Shown piece after piece: positions 16,212-24,672 of a stretch of DNA of 64,000 nucleotides. The notes under the pieces were generated by a model. The model was not told the DNA's origin. It made no database searches and saw only the letters and a program-made list of their open reading frames with translations. The stretch is from Caulobacter sp. UNC279MFTsu5.1 (GTDB taxonomy: Bacteria > Pseudomonadota > Alphaproteobacteria > Caulobacterales > Caulobacteraceae). A program made the position numbers and the translations under genes. Position 1 is the first letter of the stretch, and every line of letters begins with the position of its first letter. The stretch lies in assembly GCF_900114015.1 (NCBI RefSeq), contig NZ_FORN01000002.1, positions 1 to 64,000 of the forward strand, read 5' to 3'.

Positions 16212-19200
16212 CTACCAGGCCTTGGTCAGTTGCAGCGTGACCATGCGGCCGAGCGGGTCGGCGTTGGTCGGGTCGTAGCCCATGCCCAGCGGGTTGTCGT
16301 AGAAGGGCGGGGCGGTGTCGAAGAGGTTCTGGACGTTCAGCGACCAGGACAGGCCCCGCACGCCAGCCAGGCGCTCGGGTTGCCAGTGGAGCTGCAGGTC
16401 CAGAGTCGTCCACGGCTGAACCCGTCGGCCGGTTTCGGCGTAGGTGTCGCCGAGGTGGTTGAGCCCGGTGGTGACGCTGAAGGCGTCGTGGGTCCAGGTG
16501 GCCGAGACCCGCGCCCGCAGATCGGCGGGGTAGCCGGCGCGGCCAGCCAGATCCTGCGCGACCGACGCGGGCGTGATCTTCCGCCTGTAGTGCATCAGCC
16601 AGGAAAGGCTGGCGTTCAGCACAAGCGGATCGCCGGCGAGGCTGGTCCGGTAGGCGGCGGACGCATCGACGCCGGAGACGTCCAGGCTGCCGGTGTTGAC
16701 GTTGCGGGCCTCGACGATCGCCCGGTAGTCCGTCGCCGGATAGACGCCCAGGTTCCGCGCGTTTGGGCTGGCGATCAGCGCCTGGACCCTGGCGAGATCG
16801 GCGGCGTTGGTCGAGGGGCTGATGAAGGTGCGAAACGGGGCCAGTTCGGACGACGTCAGCGCCGTGGCCAGGCTGCTGATCACCGGCGAGGCGATGCGGT
16901 CGGTGAACTTGGTCCGATAGACGTTGAGGCCGAGGGTCAGTTCCGGCTTGGTTGGCGGCGTGAAGCTCACACCGCCCGTCCAGGACTTGGCCGTTTCCGG
17001 GCGCAAGGCGGTGTTGCCACCCTGGTAGAACAGCGTCGGGACTTGCCCAGCCCCGTAGTCGAGAGCGATCGGGCTGATCGAGAAGGGCAGGTTCAGCTCC
17101 GGGAGGGACGGCGCGCGAAAGGACGTGCCGTAGCTGGCCTTGACCGTCAGGCCGCCGCCGGGCTCCCAAATGACGCCGACCTTCGGGTTCCGCGTCGAGC
17201 CGACGTCGTCATAATCCTCGATGCGGCCCGCTAGCGACAGTTCGAGTCGTTCGACCAGCGGCATCGCATTGGACGCGCCCACCAGCGGCACGTTGAGCTC
17301 GGCATAGGCGCTGCGCACGTCCCGGCTGAACCGCCGCTCGACCTTGGCGGTCGGGCTGTAGCCGCTGAAGAAGCTCGCGCCGCCGGTGCGCAGCGCCTCG
17401 CGCCGCAGCTGCCCGCCGATCGCCAGGCGGATGGCCCCGCCCGGAAGCGAGAAGAGCGGCCCGTCGAAGGCGAGATTGGCCGACCTCATGGTGCTGCGGA
17501 ACTTGCTGACGTCCCAACCCGAGAGGACGAAGTCGAGCACCGTCGCCGCGTTCGAGCCTTGGCCGATGAACGGATTGAAGTAGCCGTCGCGCGCCGCCGA
17601 ATACGACGACAGCGGGCTGTCGGCCGTCGCGCCCAGCGCCTCGTTGAGCTTTGTCGAATTGACCTGATGGCTCGATCGGCTGATGGCGAGCTCCTGGGCA
17701 TAGGTGCCGAAGAGGTTGCCGTTCCAGCCGGCGGGCAGCTTGGTCTCGGCGCCAAGGCTGGCGCCGAGGCTTTCGGACACCACCGGGTTCGACACCCCGC
17801 CGAGTTCGCGGGAAAAGGAGTAGGCGATCCGCTCGGACGCCTGTCCGGTGGGCGAGACGAAATAGGGATTGGCGGCCGAAACGATCATCGTCGCGACAGG
17901 CGCGGTGTTGGTGTTGGCCGTTTCGCGATGGGCGAACCGCAGGTCCGTTGAGAGCTGGAAGCGCCCGACGTCCTGCTCGGCCGAGATCACCGCGCTGTGG
18001 CGCTCGGACTTGGGCATGATGTCGATCGTCGCGCGCTGGTTCTCCAGGTTGGCCGTGCCGCGCACGAAATCGCTGGGCTTGAGGCCCACGCCGTTTTGCC
18101 CGGCGGGGATGGCGTAGGTGGCGACATAGGCGCCCGTGGCGTCCGGCCGCAGGATGTTGCCCGGCGCGGTGAACACCGAGCGGCGCCAGTCGGTGCCACC
18201 GAGGGCGCGCAGGTCGGCATAGCCGGCGAAATCGCGATCGGCGCCGCGCAGCCGACCGGTGCGCGTGTATTCGTACGCCGCCAGCACGTGGCCGCTGTCC
18301 CAGGTCTGGCCCAGCGCCTGGCTGAACAGATAGCGGCTGTAGCCGCCGCGCGTCGCGGTGGCGCCGCTGGCCCGCGTCTCGCCGCCGTGCAGGTCGGTGC
18401 GCAGCTTGATGTTGACCACGCCTCCAACCGCGTCGGCGCCGTACAGCGCCGAAGCCCCGTCGAGCAGCACCTCAACCCGGCCGACGGCGGCGAACGGGAT
18501 CGACGAGATGTCGGTGAAGTCGCCGTAGTAGCCCGCGCCGGCCATGCGCTTGCCGTTGAAGAGCACGAGGGTGGCTTCCGCGCCCAGGCCGCGCAGGTCC
18601 ACGCCCGTGCCCCGCGCGACATTCGAGCCGTTCGGGTCGGCTCCAGTCGAGACGGTGTCCTCGCTGGCCGTGCCGCCGAACGCCTGCGGAAGAAGGGTCA
18701 GGGCCTCGGCGATGCTCGAATAGCCGGCCTTGTCCATGTCGTCGCGACCGAGGACGACGACTGGCGAGGCGGTGTCCTTGACGCCCCGGATGTGCGTGCC
18801 GACGACGACCTCGGCGACCGTGGTCGTATCAACGTCGCTCGGAACGGCGGCCATGTCCTGCGCCGCGCCTTCGAACGCCTGGGTCGGGGTGCTGATCGAG
18901 ATGCGCCGCGGCTTCAGCACAACGACGCCAGGCCGGACCTGCTCGACGGCGATGCCGCTGCCGCTGACAAGCTTCTCGATCGCTTGCCGGGCCGTGAAGC
19001 GGCCGTCCAGTTTCGGCGCCTGGAGCCCCGCGACCAGTTCGCTTTCGAAGAGGATCTTGGTGTTGCTCTGCTTGGCGACGGCCAGCAGAGACTCCTTCAT
19101 CGGCGCCGACGGCAGAGCGAACGGAAGCGTGGCTTCCTGGGCGGACACGATCGCTGGCGCGGCGATGGCCAGAACGCTGATCGAAACCGTACTCAACAAA

Positions 19201-19220
19201 CTAAGCGACTTGCGCGTCAT
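16212..19220 (-). CDS. TonB-dependent receptor with STN domain (lasso cluster)
   Basis: A 1002-residue outer-membrane receptor. A signal peptide (LLSTVSISVLAIAAPAIVSAQ) is followed by a secretin/TonB short N-terminal domain (LPFALPSAPMKESLLAVAKQ, KILFESELVAG) used for FecR signalling. The plug includes ADAVGGVVNIKLRT, and the long beta-barrel ends LGRMVTLQLTKAW, with the terminal aromatic needed for outer-membrane insertion. It lies 27 bases downstream of nothing else on its strand but the isopeptidase, so both probably form a transcript controlled by the adjacent FecR/sigma pair. Its ligand is inferred to be the local lasso peptide. Confidence 0.9.
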   Translation of the reverse strand: MTRKSLSLLSTVSISVLAIAAPAIVSAQEATLPFALPSAPMKESLLAVAKQSNTKILFESELVAGLQAPKLDGRFTARQAIEKLVSGSGIAVEQVRPGVVVLKPRRISISTPTQAFEGAAQDMAAVPSDVDTTTVAEVVVGTHIRGVKDTASPVVVLGRDDMDKAGYSSIAEALTLLPQAFGGTASEDTVSTGADPNGSNVARGTGVDLRGLGAEATLVLFNGKRMAGAGYYGDFTDISSIPFAAVGRVEVLLDGASALYGADAVGGVVNIKLRTDLHGGETRASGATATRGGYSRYLFSQALGQTWDSGHVLAAYEYTRTGRLRGADRDFAGYADLRALGGTDWRRSVFTAPGNILRPDATGAYVATYAIPAGQNGVGLKPSDFVRGTANLENQRATIDIMPKSERHSAVISAEQDVGRFQLSTDLRFAHRETANTNTAPVATMIVSAANPYFVSPTGQASERIAYSFSRELGGVSNPVVSESLGASLGAETKLPAGWNGNLFGTYAQELAISRSSHQVNSTKLNEALGATADSPLSSYSAARDGYFNPFIGQGSNAATVLDFVLSGWDVSKFRSTMRSANLAFDGPLFSLPGGAIRLAIGGQLRREALRTGGASFFSGYSPTAKVERRFSRDVRSAYAELNVPLVGASNAMPLVERLELSLAGRIEDYDDVGSTRNPKVGVIWEPGGGLTVKASYGTSFRAPSLPELNLPFSISPIALDYGAGQVPTLFYQGGNTALRPETAKSWTGGVSFTPPTKPELTLGLNVYRTKFTDRIASPVISSLATALTSSELAPFRTFISPSTNAADLARVQALIASPNARNLGVYPATDYRAIVEARNVNTGSLDVSGVDASAAYRTSLAGDPLVLNASLSWLMHYRRKITPASVAQDLAGRAGYPADLRARVSATWTHDAFSVTTGLNHLGDTYAETGRRVQPWTTLDLQLHWQPERLAGVRGLSWSLNVQNLFDTAPPFYDNPLGMGYDPTNADPLGRMVTLQLTKAW

Positions 19221-19342
19221 CTTTCTCTTTCCCCCGCCACCGGCGGGCGCGATCGAGCTGATGCGCCTTGATCACCGGTTAAGCGGGGTTGAGACGTTCG
19301 AAACGGGAGCGAAGGACATCGCCCCATGAAATAAATGTGACG

Positions 19343-20344
19343 TCAGGCTGGCTTGTACGGTTTGGGATGCAGTTCGACGTCGCCGTTCGATTTTCTCACG
19401 CTCTCCAGGCCATAGAGGGACGACATGGCGGCGATGAAGTCGCCGTTCTCGCCAGCCGGGAACACGCCATTGATGACGCGGTCGGCGTCGACGCCGTCGC
19501 CAAGAATGATCTTTTCCTGGCTGTAGCGGTTCAGCTCGGCCACGGCGGCGGCGAGCGGGAGATCCTGGAAAGTGAGGTCCCCCGTGGTCCAACTGGTGGC
19601 GGACTTCACATCGATCGTCCTGGGCTTGGCCAATGCGGGCTGTCGCGCCGGAACCGCCAGGGCTTGGCCGGGCGCCAGCCGCCAGGTCGCCTTCGGAGCG
19701 TCCTTGTCAGTGATCTCGACGCTGCCCTGGGTGAGGATCACGCGGACATCCTGGCCGTCGCGGCGGACTTCGAACCGCGTCCCCAGGGCGCGGGTCTGCG
19801 TGTCGCCCGCCACGACGATGAACGGGCGCGCGGCGTTGTGGGCGACTTCGAAGAGGGCCTGGCCGCGCAGCAATTCGACCCGGCGAACGCCGGCGCTGTA
19901 ACGCACGCGCACCTGGCTATCGGTGTTGAGCAGGACGCGCGAGCCGTCCTCCAACCGCGCGCTGAATGTCTCGCCAACGCCCGTCGAATAGGTCGGACGC
20001 AGCAAGGTCACACCCGCGACGGCACCGATCACCAGCGCCGCGGCGGCGGCCCCGATGGCGAGCCAAGTGCTTCGCGAGGTCTCGCGCAGACGCCAGGGCG
20101 CGGTCCTGGGCGCGCGCGCGAAGGCGTCGGCGGCGATCTGCTCGATGTCCTTGTCGCCAGCCAAGGACTGCAGCGATTGCGTCAGATCTTCGAGCCGTTC
20201 GTAGGCGGCGCGGTTATCGGGATTGGCTCTCCACGCGGAGAAGGCTTCGAGATCGTCGGTTTCAATCTCGGGGTCGCTGAGCCGCGTCAGCCAGTCGGCC
20301 GCCTCTCGGGTCGCGCGCGAAACCTCGTGTCGTTGCTGGATCAT
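19343..20344 (-). CDS. FecR-family anti-sigma/sigma regulator
   Basis: A 333-residue inner-membrane protein. The N-terminal cytoplasmic part (REAADWLTRLSDPEIETDDLEAFSAWRANPDNRAAYERLEDL) is the DUF4880-type sigma-binding region. A transmembrane segment follows near 90-112 (STWLAIGAAAAALVIGAVAG). The periplasmic FecR domain contains SARLEDGSRVLLNTDSQVRVRY and RPFIVVAGDTQTRALGTRFEVR. It relays receptor occupancy to the sigma factor encoded 13 bases upstream. Confidence 0.92.
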   Translation of the reverse strand: MIQQRHEVSRATREAADWLTRLSDPEIETDDLEAFSAWRANPDNRAAYERLEDLTQSLQSLAGDKDIEQIAADAFARAPRTAPWRLRETSRSTWLAIGAAAAALVIGAVAGVTLLRPTYSTGVGETFSARLEDGSRVLLNTDSQVRVRYSAGVRRVELLRGQALFEVAHNAARPFIVVAGDTQTRALGTRFEVRRDGQDVRVILTQGSVEITDKDAPKATWRLAPGQALAVPARQPALAKPRTIDVKSATSWTTGDLTFQDLPLAAAVAELNRYSQEKIILGDGVDADRVINGVFPAGENGDFIAAMSSLYGLESVRKSNGDVELHPKPYKPA

Positions 20345-20357
20345 CTCGAACGCCGCC

Positions 20358-20855
20358 CTAATCCCGCATGGCCTTCGTCCTGACCAAGGCCTGACGAAGA
20401 CGATCCTTCACCGTCCGCTCCTTGGCGCCCGTTAGCGCGGCCACCTGGCGAAAGGTGAGGCCCTTAATCTGCGTCAGCACCAACACTTCGCGCAACTCTT
20501 GCGGGAGAGAAAGAATGATCTGCTTCAAGAGGACCTGTTCCTCTTGGGAGGGCGGTGTCGACTGCGCGCGGAAGGGCTCGTCGCCGACAAGTTGGGCACG
20601 CTCACGCTGCGACCGGCGCGCGCGGTCGATGGCGAGGTTTTGCGCGACTTTGAGCAAGAACGCCTTGTGATGCTCGATCTCGCCAGACGCCTCGTGGGCG
20701 GCCGCCCGCAGCAGGGCTTCCTGCGCGAGGTCTTCAGCAAGATCGCCGTATCGCGGCAGCAGGGCGTCTTTCAGCCACGCACCGTAAAGGCGCACGAGAC
20801 GGTCGAGGACGCTCGTGGCGTCTAATTGGGTTAGGGGCCGGGCGAAGCCATCCAT
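20358..20855 (-). CDS. ECF sigma factor, FecI-like
   Basis: A 165-residue ECF sigma factor. Region 2 is DLAEDLAQEALLRAA with LKVAQNLAIDRARRSQRE. Region 4 is LPQELREVLVLTQIKGLTFRQVAALTGAKERTVKDRLRQAL, a sigma-70 helix-turn-helix. It is followed 13 bases later by FecR and then the TonB receptor and isopeptidase on the same strand, which are its probable targets. Confidence 0.92.
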   Translation of the reverse strand: MDGFARPLTQLDATSVLDRLVRLYGAWLKDALLPRYGDLAEDLAQEALLRAAAHEASGEIEHHKAFLLKVAQNLAIDRARRSQRERAQLVGDEPFRAQSTPPSQEEQVLLKQIILSLPQELREVLVLTQIKGLTFRQVAALTGAKERTVKDRLRQALVRTKAMRD

Positions 20856-20897
20856 GGATCAATCCACTTCTGATTGCCCCACAAAAATCTCGCATTT

Positions 20898-20939
20898 GAT
20901 ACGTCAGATAAAGTCCTATCTGCTCTCGATACGTCAGAT
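20898..20939. repeat. tandem operator-like repeat
   Basis: The 12-mer GATACGTCAGAT occurs at 20898-20909 and again at 20928-20939, exactly 30 bp apart (about three helical turns). Weaker similarity flanks both copies (atct before, tcct after). It lies in the divergent region between the ECF sigma gene and the XRE regulator at 21007, so it is probably a binding site for that regulator. Confidence 0.6.
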
Positions 20940-21006
20940 TGGTTCCTCTGCCGTTTCGCGGTCCGCCGGGAAAGTCGTGATCCTTGTTGTCGGGGATCGC
21001 GTACGA

Positions 21007-21351
21007 ATGACGACGTTGCGTCGCCAAGTTGGAAACATGGTGCGTCACCACCGCGAACGCGCGGGCGTGACCCAAGCCGAACTTGGTGATCTCGTCGGTA
21101 AATCGCTGGAGACGATCGGTCGAATTGAGCGCGGAGCGACTGCACCGAGCTTGGCGCTGTTGGAGAAGTTGGCCGCTGCTCTCAAAGTCGATCCACGCGA
21201 TCTTCTTGGAGTTGGAAACTTCGCCGCGAAGAGCCGACGTGCCGATCCACTTGCGAAGCTCCTCGATAAAGTGGCCGGTCTTTCCGACGCCGAAATCGAA
21301 CGGGCGGAGAAGCTTCTAACCATCGCGATGGGCTGGAAGAACGCAGAGTAG
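21007..21351 (+). CDS. XRE-family regulator of the transfer module
   Basis: A 114-residue protein with an XRE helix-turn-helix at about 10-65 (VRHHRERAGVTQAELGDLVGKSLETIGRIERG, then LLEKLAAALKVDPRDLL) and a short C-terminal helical tail (LSDAEIERAEKLLTIAMGW). ATG at 21007 places the HTH at the usual distance from the N-terminus; the frame is open further upstream. Paired repeats lie 70-110 bases upstream. Given the FseA-like gene that follows, it may be a repressor controlling excision and transfer, as QseC does in Mesorhizobium ICEs, but this is inference. Confidence 0.8.
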   Translation: MTTLRRQVGNMVRHHRERAGVTQAELGDLVGKSLETIGRIERGATAPSLALLEKLAAALKVDPRDLLGVGNFAAKSRRADPLAKLLDKVAGLSDAEIERAEKLLTIAMGWKNAE

Positions 21352-21518
21352 TTGCAGGCAAACAAGCGGCTTTTCAGTCGCCGATGAGCAACAATTCTGC
21401 TGCTGCCGCAAGATCGTTGCCGCCGACTACCAACAGTCGTTGCCGCTTAGGACGCCCGATCAAGTAGGAAGCCCGTAAGTCCTCGCTGAAGCGGCATGTG
21501 TTCTGACCTGCTTCCGAG

Positions 21519-22262
21519 ATGGCCGCGCCGCGCGCAAGTACGGGACCAGGTCGGCCGCCGGGTGGGCTTCTCGGCGGCGGCTGGCGCGCATTTCTTGGTC
21601 TCACCGTGCCGTCGCTCTGCTGGGAGTTCCTGCGCCGCAATCCAGACTATCGCGCCGAGTTTGCCCGGTTCGTCCGCGGCGAAGGCCCGGTTGATCCCCG
21701 CTGGGGCTTGTCCGCGGCGGCGGATCCGGCGCTGTCGGCCGACGAGGGCAGAGTGGTTTGGCGGGCCGACGTAGCGCCGGGTGTCGTCGTGCCGGTAGAG
21801 CGCGCCTCGTTTGGTCGGCCGCGTGCCTCCCGGCTGACGCGGGCCGCGCCGGTCGCTGGCGTGGATGGCGTCCACATCCGGTTGCCGAGCGGCTTGCAGG
21901 TCCAACTTCGAAATGACGCCACACCCGCCCAGCCGCTGGTCGTGGTGCTCGCCTACGACGCGGATTTTCGTCTTCGCGTGCGCGCGGTCGATGCGCTTCG
22001 CCGCGCGGACCTGACCGACACGCCGCCGCGCTCGCGCCTCTCGTCGGCGCAACGCGAGCGGCTGGCGCGAACCCTGTTCGCGCTCGACGGGGCGCTCGAA
22101 CGACGCAGCTACCGCCAGATCGCCGAGGACCTTTTCGGCGACATGGAGACCGGAGCGGACTTCAAGACCGCCTCGATCCGCGATGTCACCATCAGGCTTG
22201 TTCGGAGAGGCCGGGCCCTGATGGCCGGCGGTTATCTCAAGCTCCTCCACGGCGGCTTCTGA
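21519..22262 (+). CDS. fused DUF6499-DUF2285 transcriptional activator (FseA-like)
   Basis: A 247-residue protein. The first part contains CWEFLRRNPDYRAEFARFVRG and WGLSAAADPALSADEGRVVWR, the DUF6499 pattern. The second is DUF2285, with IRLPSGLQVQL, LSSAQRERLARTLFALDGALERRSYRQIAEDLFGD and SIRDVTIRLVRRGRALMAGGYLKLL. In the Mesorhizobium symbiosis ICE these two domains come from separate genes joined by programmed +1 frameshifting to make FseA, which activates the excisionase gene. Here they are one continuous frame. ATG at 21519 is the best start, but no strong Shine-Dalgarno supports it. The excisionase-like gene follows after about 120 bases. Confidence 0.8.
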   Translation: MAAPRASTGPGRPPGGLLGGGWRAFLGLTVPSLCWEFLRRNPDYRAEFARFVRGEGPVDPRWGLSAAADPALSADEGRVVWRADVAPGVVVPVERASFGRPRASRLTRAAPVAGVDGVHIRLPSGLQVQLRNDATPAQPLVVVLAYDADFRLRVRAVDALRRADLTDTPPRSRLSSAQRERLARTLFALDGALERRSYRQIAEDLFGDMETGADFKTASIRDVTIRLVRRGRALMAGGYLKLLHGGF

Positions 22263-22383
22263 GGGTGGCTGAATCCGCCCTGGGCGGTCTTCGCCATCCG
22301 CCAGACGTTCCCGCTGGCGCCAGCCTCTTCCTCGCTCCGCCGCCCGGTGTCCGGGCGTTCGTGGCGGCGCCGAGGACCCTGGC

Positions 22384-22677
22384 ATGCCGAAGAGCGACGA
22401 CGAGGACGAACCGATCGAACGCCTCCTGCTGGCGCCGGAGGCGGCCAAGATCCTGCGCCTGACCGTAGGCACGCTAGCCAAGCACCGCGTCTACGGGACC
22501 GGGCCGACGTACCGCAAGAACGGCGGCCGCGTCGTTTATACGCTGCATGACGTCCAGGCCTGGTCCCGTCGTGGCGTTCGCCGATCCACGCGCGATCCCT
22601 TCGCCGTTCCCATGCTTCCAGCAAAGCCGCATGCGGCGCAGTCGGCGGCTCGCCAGGAGCACGGCGATGACGAATGA
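22384..22677 (+). CDS. excisionase-like HTH protein (RdfS-like)
   Basis: A 97-residue protein with a MerR/Xis-type winged helix: LLLAPEAAKILRLTVGTLAKHRVYGTGPTYRKNGGRVVYTLHDVQAWSRRG. Its position, first in an operon with DUF2840, traF, a lytic transglycosylase and the relaxase, matches rdfS of Mesorhizobium ICEs, whose product directs excision and influences transfer genes. The 3' end overlaps the next gene by 11 bases. The recombinase partner here would be a serine enzyme, not a tyrosine one. Confidence 0.75.
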   Translation: MPKSDDEDEPIERLLLAPEAAKILRLTVGTLAKHRVYGTGPTYRKNGGRVVYTLHDVQAWSRRGVRRSTRDPFAVPMLPAKPHAAQSAARQEHGDDE

Positions 22678-23152
22678 CGCCACCGCCGACAGCACCATGA
22701 CGCGTGTCGAACTCGTCCACCTGAAGGGCCGGATCGAGCGCTGGCTGCGCTTCGGGCGCGCCGCAGGTGAGCAGATCCAGGACCGTCGCCGGCGCACGGT
22801 GTTGTTCGCCCCGGGCGCCATCTTCGCCTTCGTTCGATGGCGCGCCGAGGCCTACGGCACGGTCGACTCCCGCATCGCGATCCTGCGAGCCGTAGCGCCG
22901 GGGCATGCGTTCACGACGTACCCGGAGGTCGCGCCGGGCGCCGAGGTCCTGCTCGACATCCGCGGCTGGGCCAAGGTCCAGGCGGTCCTGGAGGCCATCG
23001 ACCGCGTCGAAGGGCGGGGACTCGCTGCGACCGATGTCGCGCCCGACTATTGGCGTCACGTCGGCGCGCGGATCGCCGTCGGTCTGCCCCCGCGCATCTA
23101 CGAACGCGCACGGCACCGTGCCTGGCTTGTGCGTCGGGAGATATTCTCGTGA
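22667..23152 (+). CDS. DUF2840 family protein
   Basis: A 161-residue protein of the DUF2840 family found before traF in alphaproteobacterial ICEs: TRVELVHLKGRIERWLRFG, VLFAPGAIFAFVRWRAEAYGTVDSRIAILRA, LLDIRGWAKVQAVLEAID and a C-terminal YWRHVGARIAVG. Its function is unknown. The start overlaps the previous gene by 11 bases, and its stop overlaps the traF GTG by four (gtga), so translation is coupled. Confidence 0.82.
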   Translation: MTNDATADSTMTRVELVHLKGRIERWLRFGRAAGEQIQDRRRRTVLFAPGAIFAFVRWRAEAYGTVDSRIAILRAVAPGHAFTTYPEVAPGAEVLLDIRGWAKVQAVLEAIDRVEGRGLAATDVAPDYWRHVGARIAVGLPPRIYERARHRAWLVRREIFS

Positions 23153-23667
23153 CGCGCGGCGGCGTGCTTCCGGTCGGTCTGGCGGCGTTCTGCGGCTGCG
23201 CGGCGCTGCTCCTGAGCGATGCGCGGCGGCCTCCGCGCCTGCTGTTTAATACGACGGCGAGCGCCCCGATCGGACTCTACGCGATTGAACCGGGCCGCTT
23301 CCACACCGGCGATCTCGTCGCCGTGTTTCCGCCGTCCGATCTCGCCCGCTGGATGGCCGTTCGCGGCTACCTGCCGGCGAATGTCCCCCTCCTCAAGACA
23401 CTCGTGGCGGAGCGCGGCGCGCGCGTTTGCGGCGGCGCTAGCGGCCTGACGGTGAACGGGCGTTGGTTGGCGAAGGCCCAGCCGCGAGACCACTGGGGGC
23501 GGCGTTTGCCGCGCTTCGACGGCTGCCAGGTGCTGAGCGCCGACGACGTGCTGCTGATCAACGCCGCTGCGCCCAACAGCCTCGACAGCCGCTATTTCGG
23601 ACCCGTGCCGCGGCGGGGCGTGGTTGGCCGCGCGCGCCCGTTATGGACGCGGGAGGCGCGGCGATGA
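23149..23667 (+). CDS. traF: conjugal transfer peptidase TraF (signal peptidase S26-like)
   Basis: A 172-residue S26-type serine peptidase. The N-terminal membrane segment is at about residues 8-24 (LPVGLAAFCGCAALLLS). The catalytic serine lies in TASAPIGLY and the lysine in LLKTLVAERGARVC. The C-terminal DSRYFGPVPRRGVVGRARPLW is the box E-like end. TraF trims and cyclises the TrbC pilin in the Trb conjugation system. The GTG start overlaps the DUF2840 stop and the stop overlaps the next ATG (atga). Confidence 0.9.
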   Translation: MTRGGVLPVGLAAFCGCAALLLSDARRPPRLLFNTTASAPIGLYAIEPGRFHTGDLVAVFPPSDLARWMAVRGYLPANVPLLKTLVAERGARVCGGASGLTVNGRWLAKAQPRDHWGRRLPRFDGCQVLSADDVLLINAAAPNSLDSRYFGPVPRRGVVGRARPLWTREARR

Positions 23668-24461
23668 CGCGTTCCCATCATCTTTCCCTGTTCGGTCGGA
23701 CTTCCGGTTCTTTCCCCGTCCCGGTCGAGACAATGTCGGCGGTCGCGCGCAGGCGCGGTCAAGGGCGGCCGTTAGGCCGGCGCGGTTCGCGCCTTGCCCT
23801 TGACGGCGACGAGCTGGGCCGCACGCTTCCTGTGACCTGGGCGAACGGAAGACCTTCGCGCGCCGTGCGCGCGGCCGCTGCGGTGCTGTGCCTCTGCATG
23901 GCGCTGGCGTTCGCCGCGACTGGAAGCGCCGCGCCTTCAACGGAGGATTGGCGGCAAGGGCGGAACGACACGGCGTTGGTGGCCCACGCGGTCGATGAGG
24001 CCGCCCTGCGGTTTGGCCTTCCGCGACATTGGATCGTCGCGGTGATGATGGTCGAAAGCGGTGGGCGCGTGCGGGCCGTATCGCCCAAGGGCGCGATGGG
24101 CCTCCTGCAGTTGATGCCGGGAACTTGGCGCGCCCTGAGCTCCGAGTTGGACCTGGGCGATGATCCGTTTGAACCACGGGCCAACGTCATGGCCGGCGCT
24201 GCGTACCTTCGACAGATGTACGATCGGTTTGGCGCGCCAGGCTTCGCGGCCGCCTACAACGCCGGTCCGGCGCGGTATGAGCGCTATCTCGCGGGCAACG
24301 CGACCTTGCCCGCCGAAACCCACGCCTACGTTCAGCGCCTTCGGCCGCTGCTCCAGGAGCCAGGCCAGGATATGCGCCGGCATCCCGTCACAGGCTGGCG
24401 TGGTGCGACTTTGTTTGTTGCCCCTGGGCTGCCGCTGCGGGCTGGCGAGGCTGTCCGATGA
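23664..24461 (+). CDS. lytic transglycosylase (VirB1-like)
   Basis: A 265-residue protein. After a long basic N-terminus, a hydrophobic export segment lies at about 68-90 (AAAAVLCLCMALAFAATGSAA). An SLT domain follows, with catalytic Glu in VMMVESGG, then GAMGLLQLMPGTWRAL and FAAAYNAGPARYERY. It cuts peptidoglycan locally to let the secretion channel pass. The ATG overlaps the traF stop by four bases. Confidence 0.9.
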   Translation: MTRSHHLSLFGRTSGSFPVPVETMSAVARRRGQGRPLGRRGSRLALDGDELGRTLPVTWANGRPSRAVRAAAAVLCLCMALAFAATGSAAPSTEDWRQGRNDTALVAHAVDEAALRFGLPRHWIVAVMMVESGGRVRAVSPKGAMGLLQLMPGTWRALSSELDLGDDPFEPRANVMAGAAYLRQMYDRFGAPGFAAAYNAGPARYERYLAGNATLPAETHAYVQRLRPLLQEPGQDMRRHPVTGWRGATLFVAPGLPLRAGEAVR

Positions 24462-24672
24462 TGGGCGCCGGTAACGGGGGAAATGGATGGAGGAGGGCGG
24501 ATTCTGGAGGACACGCGCTAAGGCAAGATAAAAGCACAGGGACCCTTCGGTCCCAAGTGGCGGAATCCATTGGTGATTTAGAGGGACCCGCACGCGCGTC
24601 GCGGCCCTCGGTCGTCGGTTTGTTCAGCGAAAACAATGCTCTGGTAGGGACCTTCGGGTCTCGCGCGCCGCG
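24462..24672. promoter_or_regulatory. candidate oriT / relaxase leader with hairpins
   Basis: A non-coding stretch just before the relaxase gene. It contains two related hairpins: GGGACC-CTTC-GGTCCC at 24539-24554 and GGGACC-TTCG-GGTCTC at 24647-24662, plus a third agggaccc at 24581. The second ends 10 bases before the relaxase ATG and could mask its ribosome binding site. oriT commonly lies beside the relaxase gene, so this is the best oriT candidate. No nic site can be named. Confidence 0.4.

Noticed and set aside
15831..17234. 467-aa plus-strand open frame opposite the isopeptidase and TonB receptor
   Set aside because: It is an antisense shadow: no domain, no ribosome binding site, and it crosses the boundary of two clear minus-strand genes.
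21447..22481. 344-aa minus-strand open frame opposite the DUF2285 gene
   Set aside because: The plus strand carries the DUF6499/DUF2285 and HTH features; the minus frame is low-complexity and arginine-rich.
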